A DNA stretch of 64,000 nucleotides, taken from NCBI GenBank assembly GCA_001464955.1, contig LNEM01000037.1, positions 171,877 through 235,876 of the forward strand, written 5' to 3'. The DNA is from Rhizobiales bacterium Ga0077537 (GTDB lineage Bacteria > Pseudomonadota > Alphaproteobacteria > Rhizobiales > Hyphomicrobiaceae). The position numbers were made by a program, and so were the translations under genes. This document shows positions 10,102-19,247 of the stretch, piece after piece; positions within the stretch are counted from its first letter, which is position 1, and every line of letters begins with the position of its first letter. Under the pieces are notes generated by a model. The model was not told the DNA's origin and searched no databases. It saw only the letters and a list, made by a program, of their open reading frames with translations.

Positions 10102-10953
10102 ATGACCCGATCGAACCTGAGCCGGTCATTGGCCTGGACGTACGTCTTGCTGGCGCTCGTGCTCGCAGTCTCCCTCGCCACGAAACTCGCCGGCCATGTG
10201 CCGGGTATCGCCGGGACATCGGCGGAGACCATCGCGAAGGACATCTACGACTACCTGAAGGACATGGCGCTCGTGCTCGTCACGGTGGTGGCGACGGTGC
10301 TGGCCGGCATCTACCAGCGCCGTCAGAGCTTCATCGCGGCGCTAAAGGAGGAATGGCGCGACATCGTCAAGGCGAAGTCGGCGATCTACGCCTACACGCA
10401 GCTCGAGACGCCGACGCGCGACGACTATATCCGGGCGTTCCTCACGCTTTCAGAGACCATCGACAACATGCGGACGGTCTACGCGAACGTGGGGGAAACA
10501 AACACGCTGATCGGCATCTACCCGTTCGCGCCGCTCCACGACATGCGCCGGGCACTGCAGACGCTCGATCCGGCGAAGGCAGCGACGATCACGGCGGCCG
10601 AGCGCAAGCTCGCGCGGGACGCCATTCTGCAGTCGTTCTATGCGATCCGGGAATCGTTTCTCGAAGAGCTCGATCTCGAGCCGCCGGACCGGCCGATCCT
10701 CGCGTGGGGCGGGCGTCGGCACAAGAAATCCGGCGCCATGGACGAGGCCCGGCGGGAGCAGGACGCGGAGCGCGAGCGGACCGACGCGGCGTCGCCCCCC
10801 GATCCGCGCATCGATGGCTTCCTGCAAGCCCTCTACGACACGGAGCATACGACCGAGAAGCCATGGCGCGTGTTCGCCAACGGCGTTGCCGGCGGCGAAC
10901 AGCGGTCGGGCGTGCCCCACGTCGAGCAACCGCCCCGCGCTCCGCTCACCTGA
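10102..10953 (+). CDS. Uncharacterised two-helix membrane protein
   Basis: 283-residue protein of unknown function. Two hydrophobic segments near the N-terminus (about residues 10-29, SLAWTYVLLALVLAVSLAT, and 54-70, MALVLVTVVATVLAGIY) bracket a short loop; the remaining ~210 residues are soluble, helical and end in a charged, Pro-containing tail. The ATG at 10102 fits a start just before the first helix; an upstream in-frame start would add a non-hydrophobic leader. It stands alone, 136 bp after the Mo-hydroxylase gene and convergent with the oxygenase gene at 10975. No family is recognised. Confidence 0.7.
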   Translation: MTRSNLSRSLAWTYVLLALVLAVSLATKLAGHVPGIAGTSAETIAKDIYDYLKDMALVLVTVVATVLAGIYQRRQSFIAALKEEWRDIVKAKSAIYAYTQLETPTRDDYIRAFLTLSETIDNMRTVYANVGETNTLIGIYPFAPLHDMRRALQTLDPAKAATITAAERKLARDAILQSFYAIRESFLEELDLEPPDRPILAWGGRRHKKSGAMDEARREQDAERERTDAASPPDPRIDGFLQALYDTEHTTEKPWRVFANGVAGGEQRSGVPHVEQPPRAPLT

Positions 10954-10974
10954 AGCCCGGCTTGCGGTGCGAAC

Positions 10975-11775
10975 TCAGGTCCAGAGTGCGCGAGGGCCGA
11001 AGAAGGCGACGTCCTTGATGCGGCGAACGGCGCCCTGCACGACATTGGCGCGGTTGTCCGAGCAGTAGGTCATCGAGATCACCAGACGACGCTCGCCCTC
11101 AATGATCGGCGTCACCTTGTGATTGACGCGGGCGCCTTCGAACACGATCAGCGAATTGGGCGGCGTGGCGACGTCGGTCTCGGTGGAGCCGATCTTGGCC
11201 TTCAACGTCGCGTGGCTGAGGCCGCCGCCGGCCGTGCCCTCGTTGATGATCGGCAACAGCACGGTGAAGTGACGGCCGCGGTAGAAATTGTGGTCGTAGT
11301 GCCAGCCGATGTGATCACCCGGCTTCTCGTAGAAGAGCACCGAGAGAGAACTCTGGTCGTAGATCGGCGTCGGGCGCACGTCCATGCCGACGATGCGCGA
11401 GATCAGATCGCACATCTCGCGCGACTGATAGAGGGCGACGATGGACGGCGCCGTCTCGAACAGCGTCTCGTAAGCGACGGTGCCGCCCTTCTTGTGGGTC
11501 GGGATGTAGCTGCGCTCGGGGCGCACGAGTTGCAGCGCCTCGCGCCGCAGCGTGTCGATGGTGGTAGTGGGCAAGGCCTCCGTCAGGCGTGTCAGGCGCG
11601 ACTCGAACGATGGTACGGGCCGCTGCAGGAGGCTGCCCACATCCACGCGGGCCGAGGCACGAATGGCGTCGAGGCGCTTCTCGAGGGCTTCATAAAGAGC
11701 GCCGCGACGCCACCTCGCGTAGGTGAGGCCGCCGACACCGGCTGCTGCGATCACGAGGAGGGCTTCGGTCACCAT
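10975..11775 (-). CDS. Membrane-anchored 2OG-Fe(II) oxygenase-like protein
   Basis: Probable iron/2-oxoglutarate-dependent dioxygenase. The ~266-residue product starts MVTEALLVIAAAGVGGL, a single N-terminal hydrophobic anchor, then a soluble domain with the facial-triad pattern: HYDHNFYRGRHFTVLLP (H-x-D near residue 170) and, about 60 residues later, VNHKVTPIIEGERRLVISM, giving the distal His and the Arg that binds 2-oxoglutarate. This layout matches prolyl-hydroxylase-like (2OG-FeII_Oxy) enzymes. An in-frame TTG/GTG-type extension to 11832 exists but the ATG at 11775 begins the hydrophobic anchor. The substrate is unknown. It is followed on the same strand by nothing and preceded by the acyltransferase gene 60 bp away. 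Confidence 0.75.
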   Translation of the reverse strand: MVTEALLVIAAAGVGGLTYARWRRGALYEALEKRLDAIRASARVDVGSLLQRPVPSFESRLTRLTEALPTTTIDTLRREALQLVRPERSYIPTHKKGGTVAYETLFETAPSIVALYQSREMCDLISRIVGMDVRPTPIYDQSSLSVLFYEKPGDHIGWHYDHNFYRGRHFTVLLPIINEGTAGGGLSHATLKAKIGSTETDVATPPNSLIVFEGARVNHKVTPIIEGERRLVISMTYCSDNRANVVQGAVRRIKDVAFFGPRALWT

Positions 11776-11835
11776 GGTTGCTGCTCTCGGGTGATGGCTC
11801 AATCGATCCAGTAGGGGGTGCGCGTTATCCACCAG

Positions 11836-12759
11836 TCATGTGACGGTGCTTATGCGGCGGCGAACGGGACGGGACGGGCGATCCCACGGGAAGCGGCGAC
11901 GTTCGCTCGCGGCGCGGGGCCGGAGACTTGCGATCGGCCGATTGCGGTTTTCCGGGTGTTGCTGATGGACGCGCGCATAGAGTTCGTCAGTCAGCGCGCG
12001 GCGGTCCCGGGGGTTTTCCAGGGTGGCGAAGGGCACGGGGAGGCCGACGTGGACCGAGAGCCGCGCGCCAACCGAGCGTCGAAACTCCGAGACGAGCAGG
12101 GCAAGGCGCAAGGTGAGGCTGACGCGGCTGGCCATCTGGAAGAGCGTGCTGTTGCGGCCCTCGACGAACACGGGAAGGACGGTCGCGCGGCTCGCCTGGA
12201 CGAGGCGCGCCACGAAGGTCTTCCAGGGCAATTCCTCGACGCGGCCGAACAGGCGCTCGGAGGTCGCAACACCGCCGGCCGGAAAGATCACCAGCGTGAC
12301 GCCTTGGGCAAGCAGCCGGCGCGCTTCGGCGCGCGTGGCCAGATTGGTCTCGACAGCTTCCGGCGTCTCGTCGAAGTCGATCGGCAGGACGATGTCGCGA
12401 ACCTCGGGGACGGACAGGAAGTCCTTGTTGACGAGAATGCGATAGGGCCGGCCGAGCGCCTCGGCGAGGACGGTCAACGCGATGCCGTCCGCGATACCGA
12501 AGGGATGGTTTGCGACCATGACCACGGGCTCGGTCGGCGCGAGGTTCGGAGGCCAGTCTCCGTCGATGTCGAGGCGGGTGCCGATGAGGCTCAGCATGTC
12601 GCCCATCATGCGCGGGCTCTTGCCGGCCACGGTCTCGCACCAGCGGGCATAGATCGGCAGCAGACGCCGGCGCCCCGAAGCGTTTTCGACGGCTCGAATG
12701 AATGCCCGCTTCCAAAGCGGGTGCATGGGGGACGCGTAGCTCAAATGGTCGGTCTGCAT
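11836..12759 (-). CDS. PlsC/lysophospholipid acyltransferase family protein
   Basis: Probable 1-acyl-glycerophosphate or ornithine-lipid type acyltransferase acting at the inner membrane face. The 307-residue protein shows the block I catalytic motif HPFGIADG (NHxxxxD form, ~84-91) and the block III motif FPAGGVATSE (~159-168), with a further VLPVFVEGRNS block. The NHPFGIADG variant is typical of the hemolysin/OlsA-like branch. The C-terminal ~30 residues are very Arg-rich. It lies 60 bp upstream of the oxygenase gene on the same strand, so the two may be co-transcribed and together modify a lipid, which is inference. Confidence 0.83.
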   Translation of the reverse strand: MQTDHLSYASPMHPLWKRAFIRAVENASGRRRLLPIYARWCETVAGKSPRMMGDMLSLIGTRLDIDGDWPPNLAPTEPVVMVANHPFGIADGIALTVLAEALGRPYRILVNKDFLSVPEVRDIVLPIDFDETPEAVETNLATRAEARRLLAQGVTLVIFPAGGVATSERLFGRVEELPWKTFVARLVQASRATVLPVFVEGRNSTLFQMASRVSLTLRLALLVSEFRRSVGARLSVHVGLPVPFATLENPRDRRALTDELYARVHQQHPENRNRPIASLRPRAASERRRFPWDRPSRPVRRRISTVT

Positions 12760-12860
12760 GGAGCGACGGCCAGAGCGGAGTTGATCACGGACAGTTTACA
12801 TCGACCAGCATCATATGGGTATGCGGTCAGGCGTTGTCCAGAGACGCCACGATTGCGGCC

Positions 12861-13391
12861 TCAGGCGCGCGGGCGCGACGTGTAGATGGGTTCGCTGCGC
12901 GCGGCTGCCAGGCGACGGACGGGCGCGAGCGTCGTCTCCAGAGCGGCATAGGCGGCGTTGACGCGGCGGGCCATCACGGACAGGTACTCGACCACTTCGG
13001 ACGGCAGGTCAGCCGATGCGTAGCGGTCCGGGTGATAGAGCTTGGACAGGCGGTGCCAGGCGGCCTTCACCTCGTCGTGCGTGGCCGAGGCCGGCACACC
13101 GAGGATCGCATGGGGATCGAACTCGGCGGTGGCCGAGAGGCGCTGGCCGAGGCTTTCGTGACGCGGGGCGTTCACGAGGCGGATGGCGCGAAGCGACGAC
13201 TTGGCGACGAAGGCCCGCTCGCCGCCCCAGGGCTCGAATTCGAGAAACGCAGCCGGGCTGTTCAGGACCTCGGCCAGTGTGCGGCCCTGGGCGATCAGGA
13301 GCTTGCCCGAACTGCGGTCCCCTTCCTCGGTGGTGATCTCCACCGCGATACCGGCCTGGTCGACGTTGTCGATCCGATTGCGCTCGAACAT
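12861..13391 (-). CDS. DnaJ-domain protein with C-terminal J domain
   Basis: 176-residue protein starting MFERNRIDNVDQAG. The first ~95 residues form a separate domain of mixed strands (VAVEITTEEGDRSSGKLL..., WGGERAFVAKSSLRAIR) that I do not recognise; the C-terminal part (~100-165) is a J domain, FDPHAILGVPASATHDEV then the HPD tripeptide in KLYHPDRYASADLP. J domains stimulate DnaK ATPase, so the N-terminal domain presumably selects the client. The start at 13391 is preferred over a non-ATG upstream start at 13436. It is divergently arranged with typA. Confidence 0.85.
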   Translation of the reverse strand: MFERNRIDNVDQAGIAVEITTEEGDRSSGKLLIAQGRTLAEVLNSPAAFLEFEPWGGERAFVAKSSLRAIRLVNAPRHESLGQRLSATAEFDPHAILGVPASATHDEVKAAWHRLSKLYHPDRYASADLPSEVVEYLSVMARRVNAAYAALETTLAPVRRLAAARSEPIYTSRPRA

Positions 13392-13611
13392 GGCTCTGCT
13401 CACCAAAGATTGTGCCGAAACGGGACGACCGTTCATTCCCGCAAGAGACTCGCAAGAAGCTTGCCGATTGGCCGCGCAGGGCTTTCGGTCGGCCGTCCGG
13501 GCTGGTTTCGCTCCCCGCCGCGGCGACTGATGACGGCCGCCGAGCTAGCGGCGTTCCCCCAGATGTGCTAGGTCGCGGCAGCTTTCATGATGCGCTGCAC
13601 AAACGCGCGCG

Positions 13612-13630
13612 CCCCGTCTCGACGACGGGG
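13612..13630. other. GC-rich hairpin in the typA leader
   Basis: CCCCGTC-TCGAC-GACGGGG, a perfect 7-bp stem about 20 bases before the typA ATG. It could influence translation initiation, but may be chance in GC-rich DNA. Confidence 0.3.
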
Positions 13631-13649
13631 AACGGCTCGGGACGCCCCA

Positions 13650-15476
13650 ATGAACATGCGAAATATCGCGATCATCGCCCACGTCGACCACGGCAAGACG
13701 ACGCTGGTCGACGCCCTGCTCAAGCAATCCGGCGCGTTCCGCGAGAACCAGAAGGTCGAGAGCCAGGCCATGGACTCGAACGACCTCGAACGTGAACGCG
13801 GCATCACGATCCTTGCCAAGTGCACCTCGATCCTGTGGAACGACACGCGGATCAACATCGTCGACACGCCCGGCCACGCCGACTTCGGCGGCGAGGTAGA
13901 GCGCATCCTGAACATGGTCGACGGCGTCGTGGTGCTGGTCGACGCCTCGGAGGGGCCGCTGCCGCAGACCAAGTTCGTCGTCTCCAAGGCGCTCAAGCAA
14001 GGCATGCGGCCGATCGTAGCCATCAACAAGATCGACCGGCCGGACGAGCGTCACGACGCAGTCCTGAACGAGATCTTCGATCTCTTCGCCTCGCTCGACG
14101 CGACCGACGAGCAGCTCGATTTCCCGGTCGTCTACGGCTCGGGCCGCGACGGCTGGATGGCCGACGATCCGAAGGGTCCGAAGGGCGATCTGACGCCGCT
14201 CTTCGAACTCATCGTGCGGCACGTTCCCTCGCCGACCGTCGATCCCGGTCCGTTCACGATGCTCGCCACGACGCTCGAGGCCGATCCGTTCCTGGGCCGT
14301 ATTCTCACGGGCCGCATCCGGTCCGGCAGCCTGAAGCCCAACCAGCAGATCAAGGCGCTGAGCCGCGACGGCAAGCTGATCGAGACGACGCGGGTGACCA
14401 AGGTGCTCGCGTTCCGCGGCCTCGAGCGCACGTCGGTCGACCTCGCCGAGGCGGGCGACATCGTCGCGATCGCCGGCGTGACGGAGGCGACGGTCGCCGA
14501 TACGCTCTGCGATCCGACCGTCGATACGCCGCTCTTCGCCCAGCCGATCGATCCGCCGACGCTGGCGATGAACTTCCGCATCAACGACGGACCGTTCGCC
14601 GGACAGGAAGGCGACAAGGTGCAGAGCCGCGTCATCCGCGACCGGCTCATGAAGGAGCTCGAGCGCAACGTCGCCATCCGCGTGCGAGAGAATGACGACA
14701 AGGACAGCTTCGAGGTCGCCGGTCGCGGCGAATTGCAGCTCGGCATCCTGATCGAGAACATGCGCCGCGAGGGCTTCGAGCTGACCGTCTCGCGCCCGCA
14801 GGTCGTGACCAAGACCGACGAGGCGACCGGCCAGCGGCTCGAGCCTGTCGAGGAGGTCATCGTCGACGTCGACGAGGCGCACTCCGGCATCGTCGTCCAG
14901 AAGCTCTCCGAGCGCAAAGGCGAGCTGCGCGAGATGCGCCCCTCGGGTGGCGGACGCACGCGGCTCGTGTTCTACGTGCCGACGCGCGGGCTGATCGGAT
15001 ATCAGGGCGAATTGCTCACCGATACGCGCGGCACCGCCGTCATGAACCGGCTGTTTCATGACTATGTGCCGTTCAAGGGCGAGATCGCCGGTCGCCGCAA
15101 TGGCGTCCTCATCTCCAACGGAGTCGGCGAGGCGACGGCCTACTCACTCTTCTACCTGCAGGAGCGTGGTGCGCTGATGATCGACCCGCAGACCAAGGTC
15201 TACGAGGGCATGATCGTCGGCGAGCACAGCCGCGAGAACGACCTCGTCGTCAATGTCATCCAGGGCAAGAAGCTCACCAACGTGCGCGCCTCCGGGAAGG
15301 ACGAAGCCCTCATCCTTACGCCGCCCGTCCGCATGACGCTCGAGAAGGCCATGAGTTACATCCAGGACGACGAACTCGTCGAGATCACGCCGCAGACGAT
15401 CCGGCTCCGCAAGCGTTGGCTCGATCCGCATGTCAGGAAGCGCATGGAGCGCAAGAGCGAGGCCGAGGCGGTCTAG
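13650..15476 (+). CDS. typA: GTP-binding ribosomal protein TypA/BipA
   Basis: Translational GTPase of the EF-G family that acts in 50S assembly and stress adaptation. The 608-residue product starts [21 protein letters not shown]1 is AHVDHGKT (10-17), G2/G3 [10 protein letters not shown] and [15 protein letters not shown]4 NKID. The BipA C-terminal domain is present ([20 protein letters not shown] and [20 protein letters not shown]). Length is standard. It is monocistronic, convergent with boxB downstream. Confidence 0.97.
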   Translation: MNMRNIAIIAHVDHGKTTLVDALLKQSGAFRENQKVESQAMDSNDLERERGITILAKCTSILWNDTRINIVDTPGHADFGGEVERILNMVDGVVVLVDASEGPLPQTKFVVSKALKQGMRPIVAINKIDRPDERHDAVLNEIFDLFASLDATDEQLDFPVVYGSGRDGWMADDPKGPKGDLTPLFELIVRHVPSPTVDPGPFTMLATTLEADPFLGRILTGRIRSGSLKPNQQIKALSRDGKLIETTRVTKVLAFRGLERTSVDLAEAGDIVAIAGVTEATVADTLCDPTVDTPLFAQPIDPPTLAMNFRINDGPFAGQEGDKVQSRVIRDRLMKELERNVAIRVRENDDKDSFEVAGRGELQLGILIENMRREGFELTVSRPQVVTKTDEATGQRLEPVEEVIVDVDEAHSGIVVQKLSERKGELREMRPSGGGRTRLVFYVPTRGLIGYQGELLTDTRGTAVMNRLFHDYVPFKGEIAGRRNGVLISNGVGEATAYSLFYLQERGALMIDPQTKVYEGMIVGEHSRENDLVVNVIQGKKLTNVRASGKDEALILTPPVRMTLEKAMSYIQDDELVEITPQTIRLRKRWLDPHVRKRMERKSEAEAV

Positions 15477-15488
15477 CCTCGGCGGCTG

Positions 15489-15510
15489 CGGCGCCGCGAC
15501 ATCGGCGCCG
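15489..15510. terminator. Possible GC-rich hairpin between typA and boxB
   Basis: CGGCGCCG, six bases, CGGCGCCG: an inverted repeat in the 55-bp convergent gap between typA and boxB. It lacks a clear T-run, so termination activity is uncertain. Confidence 0.3.
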
Positions 15511-15531
15511 GCAGCAGCACCCGATTGCGGC

Positions 15532-16983
15532 TCAACCCCGGTGGATCTTCACGTATTCGAAGTCGCCGGCTTTCTGGTCGATTCCGACTTTCGGCGCCGA
15601 GATCCACGACGCGAACTTGCCGCGATCCCAGCACGGTTGCATCAGCGAGGCGATGAAGTCGCCGTCCGCCTTCGACGGCAACCACTGGTCGCGCATCGCG
15701 GCCCACTGCTGGTCGTTGAGCAGCTTGCCGTCGGGCGTCGCGTGAATGCCCTTGAACTCGCCGATGTGGCGATTGAAGGCGACCGACGGCAAGGTCAGCT
15801 GGAACTTGATGCCAGCCTTTTCGATGATGCGGTTCCAGCGCGAGACGCCGCCCTGGCAGTCCTTCGTGTAGTCGTCGCGAAGGCGCATGTTGATCGCGGT
15901 CAGCGCCGGCTCCTCGACGGTGCGGATGTCGCCGTCGACGAGTTTCAGCACCGGATAGGTGGCGCTGGTCAACTGATGATCGTCCTCGATCCGCGTCTCC
16001 ATGAAGCGGCCCTTGAGGCCCGCGTTGAAGAAGTTGGCGGCGTTGGTCGAGACCTCCGAGCCGAAGAGATCCAGCGACAACGAGTAGTGCAGGTTGGCCT
16101 TCTTCTGGATCGTCGGCAGGTCGATGACGCCCAGCGCCCGGATGCGGACCAGGTCGAAGGGATCTTCGATGCCCGCGGCCTTCATCGCCTCGCAGGTGCG
16201 CTCGATGGCGCGGCCGACGCCCGTCTCACCGACGAACATGTGGTGCGCTTCTTCGGTCAGCATGAAGCGGCAGGTGCGCGACATCGGATCGAAGCCCGAC
16301 TGGGCGAGGCTCTCGAGCTGCATCTTGCCGTCACGGTCGGTGAAGAACGTGAACATGAAGAACGACAGCCAGTCCGGCGTCTCCTCGTTGAAGGCGCCGA
16401 GCATGCGCGGCTTGTCGGCGTCGCCAGAGCGGCGCTGCAGGAGACCATCGGCCTCCTCGCGGCCGTCGCGGCCGAAGTACTTGTGCAGCAGGTAGACCAT
16501 CGCCCACAGGTGACGGCCTTCCTCGACGTTGACCTGGAACAGGTTGCGCATGTCGTAGAGCGACGGCGCGGTCTTGCCGAGATGGCGCTGCTGCTCGACG
16601 GACGCAGGCTCGGTGTCGCCCTGGATGACGATCAGGCGGCGCAGCATGGCGCGATACTCGCCCGGCACGTCCTGCCAGGCCTTCTCGCCCTTGTGGGCGC
16701 CGAAGTTGACGAGGCGCTCCTCGTCGCGCGGGGCGAGCAGAATGCCCCAGCGGTACTCCGGCATCTTCACGTAGTCGAACTTGGCCCAGCCTTTCGGATC
16801 GATCGACACGGCGGTGCGCAGGTACACGTCGGACGACTGGAAGCCGTCCGGCCCCATGGCCATCCACCAATCGATGTAGCCGGGATGCCATTGCTCCAGC
16901 GCTTTCAGGACGCGATCGTCCGACGCCAGATCGACGTTGTTCGGGATCTTGGTCGAGTAGTCGACGAGGGTCGTATCGGGCAT
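15532..16983 (-). CDS. boxB: Benzoyl-CoA 2,3-epoxidase subunit BoxB
   Basis: Diiron oxygenase of the aerobic benzoyl-CoA (box) pathway; with reductase BoxA it epoxidises benzoyl-CoA. The product (483 residues from the ATG at 16983, MPDTTLVDYSTKIPNNVDL) has the BoxB start DYSTKIPNNVDL and carboxylate/His helices such as NVEEGRHLWAMVYLL and LTEEAHHMFVGETGVGR, which supply the diiron ligands. The further upstream frame (to 17028) uses a TTG and lacks BoxB character. boxA and boxC are not nearby; instead paaK, paaI and paaG-like genes lie just beyond, all on this strand, so this looks like an aromatic acyl-CoA catabolic neighbourhood. Confidence 0.93.
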   Translation of the reverse strand: MPDTTLVDYSTKIPNNVDLASDDRVLKALEQWHPGYIDWWMAMGPDGFQSSDVYLRTAVSIDPKGWAKFDYVKMPEYRWGILLAPRDEERLVNFGAHKGEKAWQDVPGEYRAMLRRLIVIQGDTEPASVEQQRHLGKTAPSLYDMRNLFQVNVEEGRHLWAMVYLLHKYFGRDGREEADGLLQRRSGDADKPRMLGAFNEETPDWLSFFMFTFFTDRDGKMQLESLAQSGFDPMSRTCRFMLTEEAHHMFVGETGVGRAIERTCEAMKAAGIEDPFDLVRIRALGVIDLPTIQKKANLHYSLSLDLFGSEVSTNAANFFNAGLKGRFMETRIEDDHQLTSATYPVLKLVDGDIRTVEEPALTAINMRLRDDYTKDCQGGVSRWNRIIEKAGIKFQLTLPSVAFNRHIGEFKGIHATPDGKLLNDQQWAAMRDQWLPSKADGDFIASLMQPCWDRGKFASWISAPKVGIDQKAGDFEYVKIHRG

Positions 16984-17185
16984 CTCGCCACGTGCCTCAG
17001 AGGCTGGAATTGTGACTGTTGGCGTCAATTATAGCGCTTTCTCGGCGTGTGGCGAGACGCCCGATAGGAGTTGTCTCGACATCTCGCCCCGAGCCCATCG
17101 GGCTGCTGCGTTCATGTCGCGTTAAGCCGGTATTTCGACACTCGTGGCCGTCGGGGATTTCGAACCACAGCAAGGAGACGTCGAG

Positions 17186-17413
17186 ATGCTTCGAACCATC
17201 GCAGGCGCTGCCCTTCTCGCCATCGCGGCGATCCCGTTCAGTGCATCGGGAGCCAGTGCAGCCGGCATGACGCCCATGACGCGCCTGCCGGCCATGGACA
17301 ACCTCATCGAGAAGACCCAGTACCGCTATTGCCGGCGCTGGAACCGCGAGTGCCGGTATCGCTGGGGCTACGGCTGGCGCTATCGGCGCTGCATGCGCAT
17401 TCGCGGCTGCTGA
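17186..17413 (+). CDS. Small secreted Arg/Tyr/Cys-rich protein
   Basis: 75-residue protein with a clear signal peptide, MLRTIAGAALLAIAAIPFSA, probably cut near ASAAG. The mature part is short and ends in a strongly basic aromatic stretch rich in Arg, Tyr, Trp with four Cys (YCRRWNRECRYRWGYGWRYRR, then CMRIRGC). AAGGAG lies 8 bases before the ATG. Two disulfides and a surface- or nucleic-acid-binding role are imaginable; no function is assigned. It is divergent from boxB and ends in a strong hairpin shared with paaK. Confidence 0.7.
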   Translation: MLRTIAGAALLAIAAIPFSASGASAAGMTPMTRLPAMDNLIEKTQYRYCRRWNRECRYRWGYGWRYRRCMRIRGC

Positions 17414-17434
17414 CGCCGGATCGCGCTGGCTTCC

Positions 17435-17461
17435 GAACGTGGCGGCCAAGCCGCCACGTTC
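17435..17461. terminator. Bidirectional terminator hairpin
   Basis: GAACGTGGCGGC-CAA-GCCGCCACGTTC: a perfect 12-bp stem with a 3-base loop between convergent genes (17186-17413 plus, paaK minus). Its right arm overlaps the paaK stop codon. No long T-run, but stem strength and position favour a terminator. Confidence 0.7.
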
Positions 17462-18788
17462 ACCCACCGGCTGATCCGGAAACATTCGCCATCCTGCGAT
17501 CCACCACACGCCGCGCCTTGCCCTGACTGCGCTCGACCTTGCCCGGCTCGGACACGGTCACCTTGGCCGTCACGCCGACGACGCTCTTCACATGATGCGC
17601 CAGCTCGGCCGCAGCGGTTGCTGCGACGTCGGCCGACGCTCCCGGCGCCAGTTCCACCAGAACCTCCATCTCGTCCAGGCGGCCGTCGCGCGTCAGGACG
17701 ATCTGGTAATGCGGCGACAGCGCCTTCACCTTCAGGATCTGCTCCTCGATCTGGGTCGGAAAGACATTGACGCCGCGCACGATGATCATGTCGTCCGAGC
17801 GACCCGTGACGCGCTGCATCCGGCGCATCGAACGCGCGGTTCCCGGCAGAAGGCGCGTCAGATCTCGCGTCCGGTAGCGGATGACGGGCATCGCCTCCTT
17901 GGTCAGCGAGGTGAAGACGAGTTCGCCGAGTTCGCCCTCCGGCAGCGGCTCGCCGGTCTCGGGATCGACGATTTCGGGATAGAAGTGATCCTCCCATATG
18001 GTCGGTCCGTCCTTCGTCTCGACACACTCGTTGGCGACGCCCGGCCCCATCACCTCGGACAAACCATAAGTGTCCACGGCGTGAATGCCGAAGGCCTGCT
18101 CGATCTCGGCGCGCATGGCGTCGGTCCACGGCTCGGCGCCGAAGATGCCGAGCCGCAGCGACGTCCCACGCGGGTCGATGCCCTGGCGCCGGAACTCGTC
18201 GAGGATCGCGAGCATGTAGGACGGCGTCACCGTGATGATGTCGGGCTCGAATTCGCAGATGAGCTGCACCTGGCGCTCCGTCATGCCACCCGAGACCGGC
18301 ACGACCGTCAGGCCGAACGCCTCGGCGCCGGCGTGATAGCCGAGACCTCCCGTGAAGAGGCCGTAGCCATAGGCATTGTGGAGGCGCATGCCCGGTCGGC
18401 CACCGGAGGCGCGGATGCAGCGGCCGATCATCTCGGCCCAGGTCGCGAGATCGCGCTTCGTGTAGCCGACGACGGTCGGCTTGCCGGTCGTGCCCGACGA
18501 GGCGTGGACGCGGGCGATCTCGGCGCGCGGCACGGCGAACATGCCGAAGGGATAATTGGCGCGCAGATCCGCCTTCGCCGTGAACGGGAAGCGGCGCAGG
18601 TCGGCGAGCGACGTCAGGTCTTCGGGACGCACGCCCTTCGCGTCGAAGGCTCGGCGATAGTGCGGCACGTTCGCGTAGGCGTGCGCGAGCGTCCACCGGA
18701 GGCGTGAGAGTTGCAGCGCACGGATGTCTTCGACCGGCGCGATCTCGATCGGGTCCAGCGCGCCGCGCCTTGGTGCGAACTCGTGCAT
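17460..18788 (-). CDS. paaK: Phenylacetate-CoA ligase family protein
   Basis: AMP-forming ligase that activates an arylacetate or benzoate-type acid to its CoA thioester. 442 residues, the usual PaaK length, with the P-loop-like HASSGTTGKPTVVGYT (~93-108), GAEPWTDAMR, the adenylate-binding DTYGLSEVMGPGV, and YRTRDLTRLLPG plus GRSDDMIIVRGVNVFP of the hinge. It lies upstream of boxB on the same strand and downstream of paaI, paaG-like genes. With BoxB nearby the substrate could be benzoate or phenylacetate; the sequence alone does not say. Confidence 0.94.
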   Translation of the reverse strand: MHEFAPRRGALDPIEIAPVEDIRALQLSRLRWTLAHAYANVPHYRRAFDAKGVRPEDLTSLADLRRFPFTAKADLRANYPFGMFAVPRAEIARVHASSGTTGKPTVVGYTKRDLATWAEMIGRCIRASGGRPGMRLHNAYGYGLFTGGLGYHAGAEAFGLTVVPVSGGMTERQVQLICEFEPDIITVTPSYMLAILDEFRRQGIDPRGTSLRLGIFGAEPWTDAMRAEIEQAFGIHAVDTYGLSEVMGPGVANECVETKDGPTIWEDHFYPEIVDPETGEPLPEGELGELVFTSLTKEAMPVIRYRTRDLTRLLPGTARSMRRMQRVTGRSDDMIIVRGVNVFPTQIEEQILKVKALSPHYQIVLTRDGRLDEMEVLVELAPGASADVAATAAAELAHHVKSVVGVTAKVTVSEPGKVERSQGKARRVVDRRMANVSGSAGG

Positions 18789-18828
18789 GGCGTTTCTCCT
18801 GCGGACAGTCCGAACAGCCGCTCGGCCA

Positions 18829-19245
18829 TCAGTAGAGCGTTCCCGGAATGCTGCGGACGTGGCCGCGGAACTCGGCGATCACCTCGTCGCCGGACGTCAC
18901 GCGGACATCGTAGATGGCGCTTCGGTCGGCGCGATGGCGCTCGATGCCTTCGGCGCTGAGCCGCATGCCGAGGCGTGCCGGCGCGATGAGCGTGATCTGG
19001 CTCGACTGCAGGATCATGCGCCGGTTGTAGCTGTTGGAGGCGAAGGCGCAGGCGCTGTCGGCCAGTGTGAAGACAAGGCCGCCATGGCAGACGCCGAGAC
19101 CGTTCACCATCGTCGCCGTGACCTCCATCGAGAGCACCGCGCGACCGGGGCCGATGCCGTCGAGGCGCATGCCGAGGCTGCGGCTCGCGGTGTCGCCGGC
19201 CCACATGGCGTCGGCTGCGGCTTTGGCGATCGCATCGGCGTCCAT
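18829..19245 (-). CDS. paaI: PaaI-type hotdog thioesterase
   Basis: Hydrolyses dead-end hydroxyphenylacetyl-CoA type thioesters, freeing CoA. About 138 residues from the ATG at 19245, preceded by GGAG; a GTG two codons earlier (19251) would overlap the upstream stop as GTGA. Family motif NGLGVCHGGLVFTLADSACAF (HGG-F-LAD with catalytic Asp) and SSQITLIAPARLG are present. It sits between paaK and a methyltransferase gene, same strand, tightly spaced. Confidence 0.92.
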   Translation of the reverse strand: MDADAIAKAAADAMWAGDTASRSLGMRLDGIGPGRAVLSMEVTATMVNGLGVCHGGLVFTLADSACAFASNSYNRRMILQSSQITLIAPARLGMRLSAEGIERHRADRSAIYDVRVTSGDEVIAEFRGHVRSIPGTLY

Positions 19246-19247
19246 TT

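Noticed and set aside
13545..15059. 504-codon open frame antisense to typA
   Set aside because: Shadow frame with low-complexity composition; typA on the plus strand is unambiguous.
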